Of a stretch of DNA of 63,198 nt, positions 24,582-33,527 are shown in pieces. Both the position numbers and the translations under genes were made by a program. Every line of letters starts with the position of its first letter. Position 1 is the first letter of the stretch. The notes under the pieces were generated by a model. It worked only from the letters and a program-made list of their open reading frames with translations, ran no database searches and was not told where the DNA came from. This DNA is from Rhodospirillaceae bacterium UBA6219 (lineage in GTDB: Bacteria; Pseudomonadota; Alphaproteobacteria; Rhodospirillales; Magnetospirillaceae): contig DISD01000094.1 in NCBI GenBank assembly GCA_002435715.1, positions 1 through 63,198 of the forward strand, read 5' to 3'.

Positions 24582-26390
24582 CTATCCCGCCAGTTCTTCG
24601 CGCAAGGTTTCCAATTCCAGCCAGCGTTCTTCCGCCTGTTCCAGTTCCGCCCGGGCGGCATCCAGACGTTTGGTGACGGCGTCGAACCGGTTGGGGTCGC
24701 GGGCATAGAGGTTGGAATCGGCCATCTCGGTTTCAAGCTTGGCGATTTCCGTCTGCAACTTGTCCATGCGCTTGGGCAGGTCGTCCAATTCGCGCTGGTC
24801 CTTATAGGACAGCTTGGCTTGGGTTTTGGGACGCGGTGCGGCAATGGCTTCCTTGGCCGGTTTCGCCGCCTCGGGGGCTGCATCCTTGGGGCGCTGGTCC
24901 AGATAATCGGAATAGCCGCCCACATATTCGTGGATGTCGCCGTCACCTTCCACGGCGATGACGCTGGTTACCAGACGGTCCTGGAAGTCACGGTCGTGGC
25001 TGACCACCAAAAGCGTGCCCTGGTAATCGGCCAGCATTTCCTCCAACAGATCCAAGGTGTCCATGTCCAGGTCGTTGGTGGGTTCGTCCAGGATCAAAAG
25101 ATTGGACGGCTTGGCCAACAGCTTGGCCAGCAGCAGGCGGTTGCGTTCACCGCCCGACAGCGCCCGGACCGGGGTGCGGGCCTGGTTGTCGTCGAACAGG
25201 AAGTCGCGCATGTAGCCGACCACGTGACGGGGCGAACCGCGCACCCAGACATTGTCGCCGCGTCCGTCGGTCAGGGTGTCCCAGACGGTGATGTCGGGGT
25301 TCAACTGGTCGCGGCGCTGGTCGAAATAAGCCGGTTCCAAATTGGTGCCCAGGCGGATTTCACCCGAATCGGGGGCCAGTTCGCCGGTCAGCATGCGCAG
25401 CAACGTGGTCTTGCCGGCGCCGTTGGGGCCGATCAGACCGACGCGGTCGCCGCGCAGGATGCGGGTGGAAAAGTCCTGGGCCACCACCTTGTCGCCGAAC
25501 ACCTTGGTGACATTGGTGGCTTCGATGACCAGACGGCCCGAGATGTCGCCGGCATCGGAATCCAGGACGACGCGGCGGTCGTTGTCGGCTTTCGACGAAA
25601 TGCGGGCCGAGCGTTCCTTGCGCAAAGTCTGCAATGCCCGCAAGCGGCCCATGTTGCGCTTGCGGCGCGCGGTGACGCCACGCGCCAGCCAATGCATTTC
25701 CTGACGCATCTGGGTGTTCATGCGGGCGATTTCGGCCTCTTCCGCCGCATAGGTTTCTTCCTGCCATTGCGGGAAGCCGACAAAGCCGAATTCGGCCCGA
25801 CGCACTTGGCCGCGCTCCAGCCACAGGGTCTGTCGCGACACCGCATCCAAGAAACGGCGGTCGTGGCTGATCATCACCAGGGCGCCCTGGTAATCCTTCA
25901 GCCATTGTTCCAGCCACAGGATCGAGGGCAGGTCCAGATGGTTGGTGGGCTCGTCCAGCAGCAAAGCATCGGGATTGCCGACCAAAGCCCTCGCCAAGGC
26001 GGCGCGACGGCCCTCGCCGCCTGACAGGGTCGCCGGGTTGCGGGCCGGATCGATGCCCAGATCGTTCATGATGGCGTCGACCCGCCACGTCTGGTCGCTT
26101 TCCGCCTCGGGCAGACCTTGGGCGATGAATTCGGCGATGGTGGCGGTGGTGATGGCCGGGTCCTGGTGCAGATAGGCGATCCGCGCCCCGGGCTGCACGA
26201 AGCGTTCGCCGGAATCGGGCAGGATTTCCCCGGCCAGGACCTTGAGCAGAGTGGACTTGCCGGAACCGTTGCGACCGACCAAAACGGTCTTGTCGCCCTT
26301 GCCGACCCAAGTGGTGACGCCTTCGAACAGCGGGTTGCCGCCAAAGGTCAGACGCACGTCGCGAAGCGAGAGAAGAGGTGGTGATGCCAT
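24582..26390 (-). CDS. uup: ABC-F ATPase, Uup type
   Basis: A 602-residue soluble protein with two ABC ATPase domains in one chain and no membrane part, the ABC-F layout that acts on ribosomes or DNA. The first domain has Walker A GRNGSGKS and signature LSGGEGRR; the second has GPNGAGKT and LSGGERNR, with Walker B LLILDEPTNDLD. A charged linker joins them. A C-terminal coiled coil (about 525-602, EIAKLETEMADSN and onward) is diagnostic of Uup rather than EttA. The start ATG at 26388-26390 has the ribosome site AGGTGA within a long hairpin (see 26396-26446); an ATG at 26406-26408 would add six residues. Confidence 0.92.
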   Translation of the reverse strand: MASPPLLSLRDVRLTFGGNPLFEGVTTWVGKGDKTVLVGRNGSGKSTLLKVLAGEILPDSGERFVQPGARIAYLHQDPAITTATIAEFIAQGLPEAESDQTWRVDAIMNDLGIDPARNPATLSGGEGRRAALARALVGNPDALLLDEPTNHLDLPSILWLEQWLKDYQGALVMISHDRRFLDAVSRQTLWLERGQVRRAEFGFVGFPQWQEETYAAEEAEIARMNTQMRQEMHWLARGVTARRKRNMGRLRALQTLRKERSARISSKADNDRRVVLDSDAGDISGRLVIEATNVTKVFGDKVVAQDFSTRILRGDRVGLIGPNGAGKTTLLRMLTGELAPDSGEIRLGTNLEPAYFDQRRDQLNPDITVWDTLTDGRGDNVWVRGSPRHVVGYMRDFLFDDNQARTPVRALSGGERNRLLLAKLLAKPSNLLILDEPTNDLDMDTLDLLEEMLADYQGTLLVVSHDRDFQDRLVTSVIAVEGDGDIHEYVGGYSDYLDQRPKDAAPEAAKPAKEAIAAPRPKTQAKLSYKDQRELDDLPKRMDKLQTEIAKLETEMADSNLYARDPNRFDAVTKRLDAARAELEQAEERWLELETLREELAG

Positions 26391-26395
26391 GATGG

Positions 26396-26446
26396 CTTCA
26401 CCTAACATCCTCTCGCTTGCGGGCGCAAGCGAGAGGTTGGGTGAAG
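26396..26446 (-). promoter_or_regulatory. Hairpin leader covering the uup ribosome site
   Basis: CCTCTCGCTTGC (26409-26420) and GCAAGCGAGAGG (26425-26436) form a perfect 12-bp stem with loop GGGC. An outer stem, CTTCACCTAA with TTGGGTGAAG, adds ten pairs with one G-U, across a three-base bulge. On the uup transcript the 3' arm holds AGGTGA, the likely ribosome site. No T run follows, so translation control is more likely than termination. Confidence 0.6.
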
Positions 26447-26459
26447 TTCGGGCTTGATG

Positions 26460-27242
26460 CTACTCGCGCAGGCGCGAGCCGCATTCGTCCACCGCCTTGC
26501 CCACCTGCTTGCAGATGGTGGCGCGCTCGGCTTCGTCGCTGGCCAAGCCGTAAAGCCGCACCCACTTGCCCTTCTTGGGGAGGTCGACATGGGTGAAGAT
26601 GGGCTGTTGCTTGGCCAAGATCGGTGACTTTTTGGCCAACACCTTCCAGCCGGCCTGGGCCTTCTTTTCGCTGGGATAGGACGCCAGATAGACGATGGTG
26701 CGCTTGTCGGGTTCGGCCATCTTCGCCGGCCCCGGCTTGGCCGGTTCCGGTTCCACGACTTTCACCGGTTCAGGCATTTTCACTGGTTCGGGGGCCTTGG
26801 CCATTTCCGGGGCGGCACGGTTCAGCGTCAGCACCCAATCGTTGACCCGGGTCATCAGGCTGCCGTCGGCCATGCCCACATAGGTGCCGAAAGCCTCGCC
26901 CTTGCAGGTCACTTCCATCACCGGGCGGGCTTCACCCCCCTTGATGCTGTCGCCCAGCACACTGGCCGGGGCGGCTTCCCAGCCCATATAGACCGGCGTG
27001 TCGCAGGAACGGCCCGCCGGATCGGTGGCGGATTTGTCGTAAAGGCTCAGCTTCTGCCCCATATAGGGGGCATTGTTGCTGCCGGTGGGGGCGACGGCCA
27101 GGGCCTCGGTCACTTCCCATTGCCCGCCGGGGGGCGTCACCATCCGCTTGGCCGGGGCGGACATTTGGGGTTGCGGGTCAGCGGCGCAGGCCGACAGGGC
27201 CAGACCGGCCATGGCGACGCAAATGACGGCGATACGATTCAT
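26460..27242 (-). CDS. Lipoprotein with a C-terminal SPOR-like domain
   Basis: A 260-residue exported lipoprotein. The signal peptide ends in the lipobox LSAC (Cys19), so the mature chain would be lipid-anchored. A middle part (about 40-140) has no fold I recognise but holds CDTPVYMGWEAAPASVLG and VTCKGEAFGTYVG. A Pro/Glu/Lys-rich linker spans about 142-178. The last 80 residues look like a SPOR peptidoglycan-binding domain (TIVYLASYPSEKKAQAGWKV, VRLYGLASDEAERATICKQV). SPOR domains bind denuded glycan at division sites. It stands alone on the minus strand between uup and prmA. Confidence 0.72.
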   Translation of the reverse strand: MNRIAVICVAMAGLALSACAADPQPQMSAPAKRMVTPPGGQWEVTEALAVAPTGSNNAPYMGQKLSLYDKSATDPAGRSCDTPVYMGWEAAPASVLGDSIKGGEARPVMEVTCKGEAFGTYVGMADGSLMTRVNDWVLTLNRAAPEMAKAPEPVKMPEPVKVVEPEPAKPGPAKMAEPDKRTIVYLASYPSEKKAQAGWKVLAKKSPILAKQQPIFTHVDLPKKGKWVRLYGLASDEAERATICKQVGKAVDECGSRLRE

Positions 27243-27351
27243 GCAGGTGTCCCCTGTAACCCAACCCCTGGGCGCACATTACGCCTTTCGGGTGGGGCGG
27301 GCAACTGGCTGTGAAACAATGGGTTTTTAACGGCCAATCATCCCCGGCCGC

Positions 27352-28251
27352 TCAGCGGCCAATCACAAGCGTCGCCCATCCGTCGATGACGATGCGTTGC
27401 TTAAGGCGCAGGCCCTGCGGCTCGTGGGCGCCCATCACCATGCGTTCCTGCCATTCCAACAGGCCGGACAGCACCGCCACCCCGTCGGGGGCCAGATGGG
27501 CGGCCAGGTCCTTGGCCATGCGCATCAGCGGCTTGGCCAAGATGTTGGCGACGATGATGTCGAACGGCTTGCCCTTCTTCAGCGCCGGATTGCGATAGCC
27601 GTCGGACACCACGGATGTGAAACGGGCGCCGACGCCGTTCAGCTTGGCATTGTTGGCGGCGACCTTGACGGCGGACGGGTCGATGTCGGTGGCCAGCACG
27701 TCCACCGCCCACATCTTGGCCATGGCGATGCCCAGGATGCCGGACCCTGCACCCAGATCCAGCGGGCGCAGATAACGGCGGCGCTTGGCCAGACGGTCCA
27801 GCATGGTCAGGCAGCCGCGCGTGGTGGCGTGCTCGCCCGAGCCAAAGGCGGTCCCGGCGTCGACCAGCAATTCGGTGCGTCCCACCGGCACCTTGCCGTC
27901 CCAGTGGGACCCACGGACAAAGAAGCGGCCGGCATCGATGGGCGGGAAGTCGCGCAGGTTTTCCAACACCCAATCGACGTTGGGCAGGCGTTCGGTTTCC
28001 AGGGCCGGCAGCTCGTGTCCGGTGGCGGCGGCCACCGCCGAAAGCGCGGCAATGATCTGGACGCGGTCGGGGGGGGTGCGCGAATAGCCTTCCAGGTGCC
28101 ACAGGCAGTCACCGTCGGAAATGCCCGACTTGTCTTCCATGAACATGGTCACCGATTCGGCGAAGCGTTCGAACACTTCTTCGAAAGCGTCCACCGCTTC
28201 GGGGGCGACGATCAGGCGCAGGTGCCAGATATCGGGGAAGATCACGGGCAT
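27352..28251 (-). CDS. prmA: Ribosomal protein L11 methyltransferase PrmA
   Basis: PrmA methylates ribosomal protein L11 with S-adenosylmethionine. The 299-residue protein has an N-terminal substrate-recognition part (WHLRLIVAPEAVDAFEEVFE) and a class I methyltransferase domain. The latter shows the PrmA signature DAGTAFGSGEHATTRGCL (about 132-149), motif I LDLGAGSGILGIA, acidic loop ATDIDPSAV, and motif DIIVANILAKPL, where the NIL step is typical. The ATG at 28249-28251 is chosen; a TTG nine bases earlier is possible. It is downstream of uvrD on the same strand. Confidence 0.94.
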   Translation of the reverse strand: MPVIFPDIWHLRLIVAPEAVDAFEEVFERFAESVTMFMEDKSGISDGDCLWHLEGYSRTPPDRVQIIAALSAVAAATGHELPALETERLPNVDWVLENLRDFPPIDAGRFFVRGSHWDGKVPVGRTELLVDAGTAFGSGEHATTRGCLTMLDRLAKRRRYLRPLDLGAGSGILGIAMAKMWAVDVLATDIDPSAVKVAANNAKLNGVGARFTSVVSDGYRNPALKKGKPFDIIVANILAKPLMRMAKDLAAHLAPDGVAVLSGLLEWQERMVMGAHEPQGLRLKQRIVIDGWATLVIGR

Positions 28252-28281
28252 AATCGGCAACTCCGGTTGGGGTGGCTTCGC

Positions 28282-30522
28282 TTAAGCCGGTTCGACAAAG
28301 CTGTCCAGCACCTTCTTGGTGCCGGCCTTGTCGAAAGCGATTTCCAGTTTGTCGCCATCCACCGCCAGCACCGTGCCGGCGCCGAATTTCTGATGGAAGA
28401 CCCGTTCGCCGACGCTGAAATCGCCGCCCGGGCGCAAATCCACCGCCCATGGGCTGGGTTCCTTGGGTCGCGACACCTGCTGCCAGGAGCTGGACCCCAT
28501 CAGCCCGCGTTCGGCCTCGCGGTCCGTATGGGCGGCGGGCAGTTCGTCGAGGAAACGGCTGGGCAGGGCGGTCTGCCACTGGTTATAGATGCGGCGGTTG
28601 GCGGCGAAGCTGACCAGGACACGTTTGCGGGCCCGCGTCAGTCCCACATAGGCCAGACGACGTTCTTCTTCCAGTGCCGCATTGCCGCCTTCGTCCAAAG
28701 CGCGCTGATGCGGGAACACCCCTTCTTCCCAGCCGGGCAGGAAGACATTGTCGAATTCCAGCCCCTTGGCGCCATGCAGCGTCATCAAGGTCACCTTGTC
28801 CGTGCCGTCCCTCTGGTCGTTTTCCATGACCAGGGCCACATGTTCCAAAAAGCTTTGCAGGTTCTCGTAATCGGCCAAAGCGCGCACCAGTTCCTTCAGG
28901 TTTTCCACCCGGCCGGGGGCTTCGGCGCTTTTGTCGTTCTTCCACATCTCCACATAGCCGGATTCGTCCAAGATCATCTCGGCCAGCTCGGTGTGTGGCA
29001 GGTCTTCCAGCAATCCACGCCAGCGCAGGATGTCGGCGCAGAATTTGCCCAAGGATGCTCGGGGCTTGGGTTTCAACTCGTCGGTTTCGCAAAGCAGGCT
29101 GGCGGCGTCGAACAAGGCCAGGGTCTTGGCACGGGCCAGTCCGTGCACCGCCTGCAAAGCCGCCTCGCCCAAACCGCGCTTGGGCAAATTGACGATACGT
29201 TCAAAGGCCAAACCGTCATCGGGCGAGTTGACCAGCCGCAAATAGGCCATGGCGTCTCGGATTTCCTGGCGTTCATAGAAACGCGGCCCGCCGATGACGC
29301 GATAGGGCAATCCGGTGGTGATCAGGCGTTCTTCGAATTCGCGGGTCTGGAAGCCGGCGCGCACCAAGATGGCCATGCTGGCCAAGGATTCGCCGCGCCG
29401 TTGCAGGTTTTCCATTTCTTCCACCACCACCCGGGCTTCTTCCGGGCCATCCCACACGCCGCGCACCCGGACCTTTTGGATGTCGGCGGCATCGTGTTGC
29501 AGACCGGGGCGCAAGGTCTTGCCCAGGCGGTCGGAATTGTGGGCGATCAGATGGCTGGCGGCGGCCAGGATGTGCGGCGTCGAGCGGTAATTGCTTTCCA
29601 GGCGCACCACGGTGGCGCCTGGAAAATCGCGTTCGAACTTCAAGATGTTGCCCACTTCGGCGCCGCGCCAGGAATAGATCGACTGGTCATCGTCGCCGAC
29701 GCAGCAGATGTTCTTGTGCTTTTGTGCCAACAGCCGCAGCCACAGATATTGCGCCACGTTGGTGTCTTGGTATTCGTCCACCAGGATATAGCGGAACTGT
29801 TCCTGATAATGGGTAACGGCTTCCGGATGCTTCAGGAACAAAGTCAGGCAATGCAGCAGCAGATCGCCGAAATCGGCCGCGTTCAGCGTCAGCAACCGTT
29901 CCTGGTACAGGCGGTACAACTGGACCATGCGCCCGCCGGCCAGATCACCGGCCTGGTCGCTGGTCACCTTGTCGGGGGTCAGGCCGCGGTCTTTCCAACG
30001 CTGGATGGCACCCATCAGCGATTGCGCCGGCCATTTCTTGGTATCGACCTGTTCGCCTTCCATCACCTGCTTCAACAGACGCAACTGGTCGTCGGCATCC
30101 AGGATGGTGAAGTTGGATTTCAGCCCCACCGCCTCGGCGTGGCGGCGCAGGATGCGCACGCACAGCGAATGGAAGGTCCCCAGCCACAATTGTTCCGCCA
30201 CCGGGCCGACCATGGCGCCGACGCGGTCCTTCATCTCGCGCGCCGCTTTGTTGGTGAAGGTCACCGCCAGAATCTGCCAAGGCTGGGCCTTGCGTCCCGC
30301 CAAAATCTGCGCCAGACGGCTGGTCAGCACCCGGGTCTTGCCGGTACCGGCACCCGACAGCACCAGAACCGGGCCGTCGATGGTGGTCACCGCCTGATGT
30401 TGTTCGGCGTTCAGCCCCACCAGCCACGGCGCATCAGCGGGCACGTCCACGGCACCCGAACGGCGCGGGGCGGATTGGAAGGGATCGGGGATGTCGTCGT
30501 CAAGCGAGAAGGGATCGGTCAT
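28282..30522 (-). CDS. uvrD: DNA helicase UvrD/PcrA (superfamily 1A)
   Basis: A 746-residue 3'-5' helicase for nucleotide excision and mismatch repair. It has the Q motif (LNAEQHQAVTT), Walker A GAGTGKT (residues 57-63), motif Ia AVTFTNKAAREM, Walker B YILVDEYQDTN, motif III VGDDDQSIYSWRGAEV, and motifs V and VI (VTLMTLHGAKGLEFDNVFLP; YVGLTRARKRV). The last 60 residues form the Tudor-like tail seen in PcrA/UvrD, which contacts RNA polymerase (VGERVFHQKFGAGTVLAVDG). An acidic N-terminal extension of about 30 residues precedes the core. prmA follows 30 bases downstream. Confidence 0.95.
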   Translation of the reverse strand: MTDPFSLDDDIPDPFQSAPRRSGAVDVPADAPWLVGLNAEQHQAVTTIDGPVLVLSGAGTGKTRVLTSRLAQILAGRKAQPWQILAVTFTNKAAREMKDRVGAMVGPVAEQLWLGTFHSLCVRILRRHAEAVGLKSNFTILDADDQLRLLKQVMEGEQVDTKKWPAQSLMGAIQRWKDRGLTPDKVTSDQAGDLAGGRMVQLYRLYQERLLTLNAADFGDLLLHCLTLFLKHPEAVTHYQEQFRYILVDEYQDTNVAQYLWLRLLAQKHKNICCVGDDDQSIYSWRGAEVGNILKFERDFPGATVVRLESNYRSTPHILAAASHLIAHNSDRLGKTLRPGLQHDAADIQKVRVRGVWDGPEEARVVVEEMENLQRRGESLASMAILVRAGFQTREFEERLITTGLPYRVIGGPRFYERQEIRDAMAYLRLVNSPDDGLAFERIVNLPKRGLGEAALQAVHGLARAKTLALFDAASLLCETDELKPKPRASLGKFCADILRWRGLLEDLPHTELAEMILDESGYVEMWKNDKSAEAPGRVENLKELVRALADYENLQSFLEHVALVMENDQRDGTDKVTLMTLHGAKGLEFDNVFLPGWEEGVFPHQRALDEGGNAALEEERRLAYVGLTRARKRVLVSFAANRRIYNQWQTALPSRFLDELPAAHTDREAERGLMGSSSWQQVSRPKEPSPWAVDLRPGGDFSVGERVFHQKFGAGTVLAVDGDKLEIAFDKAGTKKVLDSFVEPA

Positions 30523-30614
30523 GGCATGGGACTATAACGAGAACTTTCGCCGAAAACAGCCCCGATTTGCGGCAAATATTGCAATTCGGATGGCGAATCC
30601 TTAAGTATCGCGCC

Positions 30615-31769
30615 ATGAGCGACACCAATATGAAAAACCTGATCGGCCTTTCCCGCGAGGAACTGGCCGCCGAGATGGCTTCCATCGGCGAGAAGCCCTT
30701 CCGCGCCAAGCAGCTATGGCATTGGCTGTATAATCGCGGCGAGACCGATTTCGCCAAGATGACGTCGATCTCGAAGGTCATGCAGGCCCGTCTGGCCGAG
30801 CATTACGTGGTGCGCCGTCCGCTGGTCGAGCGCGAGCTGACCAGCGTCGACACCACCCGCAAATGGCTGTTGAAGTTCGAGGACGGCAACGAGGCGGAAA
30901 CCGTCTACATCCCCGACGAGGACGAACAACGCGGCGCGGTGTGCATTTCGTCCCAGGTGGGCTGCACGCTGACCTGCAAGTTCTGCCATACCGGCACTCA
31001 GCTTCTGGTGCGCAACCTGACCAGCGCCGAAATCGTCGGCCAGTTCATGCTGGCGCGCGATTCCTATGGCGAATGGCCGACGCCCGACGATTCGACCCGG
31101 TTGCTGTCCAACATCGTGATGATGGGCATGGGCGAGCCGCTTTATAATTACGAGAACGTCGCCAAGGCCCTGAAGATCATCATGGATGGCGAAGGCATCG
31201 GCATTTCCAAGCGCCGCATCACCCTCTCCACGTCCGGTGTGGTGCCGATGATGGCCCAGGCCGGCGCCGAGCTGGGGGTGAACCTCGCCATTTCGCTGCA
31301 TGCGGTCACCGACGAGGTGCGCAGCCAGATCATGCCCATCAACAAGAAATATCCGTTGAAGGACTTGATGGCCGCCTGCCGCGACTATCCCGGCGCGTCC
31401 AACGCCCGGCGCATCACCTTTGAATATGTCATGCTGAAAGGCGTCAACGATTCCCTGGCCGATGCGCGCCAATTGCTGCGTCTGGTCAAGGGCCTGCCGG
31501 CCAAGTTCAACCTGATCCCGTTCAATCCGTGGCCGGGCTCGGAATATGAATGCTCAAGCATGAAGGACATCCGGGCGTTTTCCGACTTCATCCAGGACAA
31601 CGGCTATTCGGCGCCGATCCGCAAATCGCGCGGCTCGGACATCCTGGCCGCGTGCGGGCAGCTGCGCTCGGAAAGCCAGCGGCAGAAATGCTCGCGCCTG
31701 AACGACCGTCTGGCCGCCGGCATCGCCGACGAACACCATCCGGCACCGGCGCCGGCTCTGGCGGTTTAA
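30615..31769 (+). CDS. rlmN: Dual-specificity 23S rRNA/tRNA adenine C2-methyltransferase RlmN
   Basis: RlmN is a radical SAM enzyme that makes m2A2503 in 23S rRNA and m2A37 in some tRNAs. The 384-residue protein has the CxxxCxxC cluster motif as Cys117, Cys121 and Cys124 (CTLTCKFCHTG), the RlmN loop MMGMGEPLYNYENV, and a C-terminal cysteine in AACGQLR that should form the methyl-transfer adduct. The N-terminal accessory domain (FRAKQLWHWLYNRG) is present. The start is the ATG at 30615, since the upstream extension is not conserved in kind. Its TAA stop overlaps by four bases with that of the convergent HD-GYP gene. Confidence 0.96.
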   Translation: MSDTNMKNLIGLSREELAAEMASIGEKPFRAKQLWHWLYNRGETDFAKMTSISKVMQARLAEHYVVRRPLVERELTSVDTTRKWLLKFEDGNEAETVYIPDEDEQRGAVCISSQVGCTLTCKFCHTGTQLLVRNLTSAEIVGQFMLARDSYGEWPTPDDSTRLLSNIVMMGMGEPLYNYENVAKALKIIMDGEGIGISKRRITLSTSGVVPMMAQAGAELGVNLAISLHAVTDEVRSQIMPINKKYPLKDLMAACRDYPGASNARRITFEYVMLKGVNDSLADARQLLRLVKGLPAKFNLIPFNPWPGSEYECSSMKDIRAFSDFIQDNGYSAPIRKSRGSDILAACGQLRSESQRQKCSRLNDRLAAGIADEHHPAPAPALAV

Positions 31770-32836
31770 TCCGCCCCCAGGTCCATGTCGGCCTTGATGG
31801 CCAGGATGTCGGGCAGAATTTCCAGGAACAGCTCCACCAGGTGCGGGTCGAAATGCTTGCCCGCTTCCTTGCGCAGCAGGTCGCAGGCGTCTTCGATGCT
31901 CCATGCCGGCTTGTAGGGGCGCTGCATGGTCAGCGCGTCGAAGACGTCGCAAACGGCGGTGATGCGCCCTTCGATGGGAATGTCAGGCCCGGCCAAACCA
32001 TCGGGATAACCGCTTCCATCCCATTTTTCGTGGTGGGTCCGGGCGATGACATGGGCCATGCGGATCACCGGGTTGGGGGAGTTGCCGCGCAGGATGTGGG
32101 CGCCGATAGCGCTGTGCTGGTTGATGATCCGGCGTTCCTCGGCATCCAGCTTGCCGGGTTTGTGCAAGATGGAATCGGGAATGCCGATCTTGCCCAGATC
32201 GTGCATCTGCGACGCATAAAGAATATGTTCGCAGGAATGGGGCGGCAGGCCGGCGGCACTGGCCAGACGCTGGCAGAACAGGCTCATGCGTTCCACATGC
32301 CGGCCGGTGTCGGAATCGCGGTATTCGCCGGCGCGGGCCAGATGGCGGATCACTTCGTATTGCGCCTCGCGCACTTCCAAGGTGCGCTCGTGGACCTTTT
32401 GTTCCAGGATTTCGGCCTGGTTTTCCCGTTCCCGCAGCATCAGCCGTAATTCCAGCAGATTGCGCACCCGCTGCAGCACTTCTTCGGTGTCGAAGGGCTT
32501 GGTGACGAAGTCCCGGGCTCCGCCGGTCAGGGCGCGCAACCGGGTTTCCCGGTCGTTCTGCGCGGTCAACACCAGGACCGGCAAGCCGTGCTTCAGCTCG
32601 TCGGTCAAGGCTTGCATCACCTGGAAACCGTCCATCACCGGCATGCGGATATCCAGCAAGATCAGGTCGACGCAATGCGCGCGCGCCAGGGTGACGGCCT
32701 TGGTGGGGTCGGTGGTGCTGTACAGGCTTTCGTACCCGCCTTCGTCCAAGACGTCTTCCAACAAGGCGACGTTGACCGGGTTGTCGTCGACGATCAGGAT
32801 CGGGGCCTGGCTCACGGCCAGCTTCAGGTCATCCAT
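31766..32836 (-). CDS. Response regulator with HD-GYP c-di-GMP phosphodiesterase domain
   Basis: A 356-residue RpfG-type protein. The receiver domain (about 10-130) has the acidic pair VDDN, phospho-acceptor Asp62 in LLDIRMP and the Lys in TKPFD. A coiled linker precedes the HD-GYP domain (about 155-345), with the HD pair in MHDLGKIG (212-213) and HHEKWDGSGYP (268-278). All key residues are present, so it should degrade c-di-GMP to GMP or pGpG when phosphorylated. Its start overlaps the end of the hybrid kinase gene by eight bases, so that kinase is its probable partner. The output could be motility or surface behaviour. Confidence 0.93.
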   Translation of the reverse strand: MDDLKLAVSQAPILIVDDNPVNVALLEDVLDEGGYESLYSTTDPTKAVTLARAHCVDLILLDIRMPVMDGFQVMQALTDELKHGLPVLVLTAQNDRETRLRALTGGARDFVTKPFDTEEVLQRVRNLLELRLMLRERENQAEILEQKVHERTLEVREAQYEVIRHLARAGEYRDSDTGRHVERMSLFCQRLASAAGLPPHSCEHILYASQMHDLGKIGIPDSILHKPGKLDAEERRIINQHSAIGAHILRGNSPNPVIRMAHVIARTHHEKWDGSGYPDGLAGPDIPIEGRITAVCDVFDALTMQRPYKPAWSIEDACDLLRKEAGKHFDPHLVELFLEILPDILAIKADMDLGAD

Positions 32837-33527
32837 GACGGCTTTCAGTGACGTGGTGAATGATGTGCTCCAGGTCGGACAGAACCAGCGGCTTGGCCAG
32901 GAAGTAATCGGCCCCGGCCTGCTTGGCCTGGCGTTTGACGTCGGCCAAGACGTTGGCGGACAAGATGGCCACCGGAATGTGGGCGGTGTCCTGGGTGGTC
33001 TTCAGGATGCGGGTGGCTTCCAATCCCGAGGCGCCGGGCAGGTTGATATCCATCACGATCAGGTCGGGTGGATTTTGCATGGCCAGCAAGATACCGGTTT
33101 CGGCGGTCTTGGCCACCGACAACACGATGTTGTCGAATTGCTCCATCACATCCTGCATCAGGCTGATATTGGTCGGGTTGTCTTCCACGTACAGCATGGC
33201 GAAGCTGTTGTCCGGACCGGCGCGGGTAAGTGGGGCGGGGGTCTTGGGTTCGGTTTCGGCGGCCTGGTTCATGGCCATCAATTGTCGGTCGCAGGCGCAG
33301 GCCAGTTGGATGGCGAAGGTGGTGCCCTCGCCTTCGATACTGGAAAAACTGATGTTGCCGCCCATGCTTTCCACCAGCGACTTGGTCACCACCAAGCCGA
33401 TACCGGTGCCTTCGATGGCGGTGGCTTCCGCCCCCAAGCGGTTGAAGGGCTGGAACAATTCGCCTTGCCGGTGGGCGGGAATCCCCAGACCGGTATCGGT
33501 GACCGAAATGGTGATGACATCCGCCGC
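32829..33527 (-). pseudogene. C-terminal part of the hybrid histidine kinase, cut off by an in-frame TGA
   Basis: This stretch continues, in the same frame, the kinase at 33528-35900. Directly after the TGA the translation reads AADVITISVTDTGLGIPAHR, which is the G1 box of the HATPase domain. The G2 box (GTGIGLVVTK) follows, then a C-terminal receiver domain with LYVEDNPTN, DLIVMDINLPG and LAKPL. Without it the kinase has no complete ATP site. The first ATG in frame is at 33458, inside the HATPase domain, so it is unlikely to be an independent gene. It may be translated only if the stop is not real or is read through. Confidence 0.72.

Noticed and set aside
27397..30537. A 1046-codon plus-strand open frame opposite prmA and uvrD
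   Set aside because: Shadow of two clear genes; Gln/His/Gly-rich translation without motifs.
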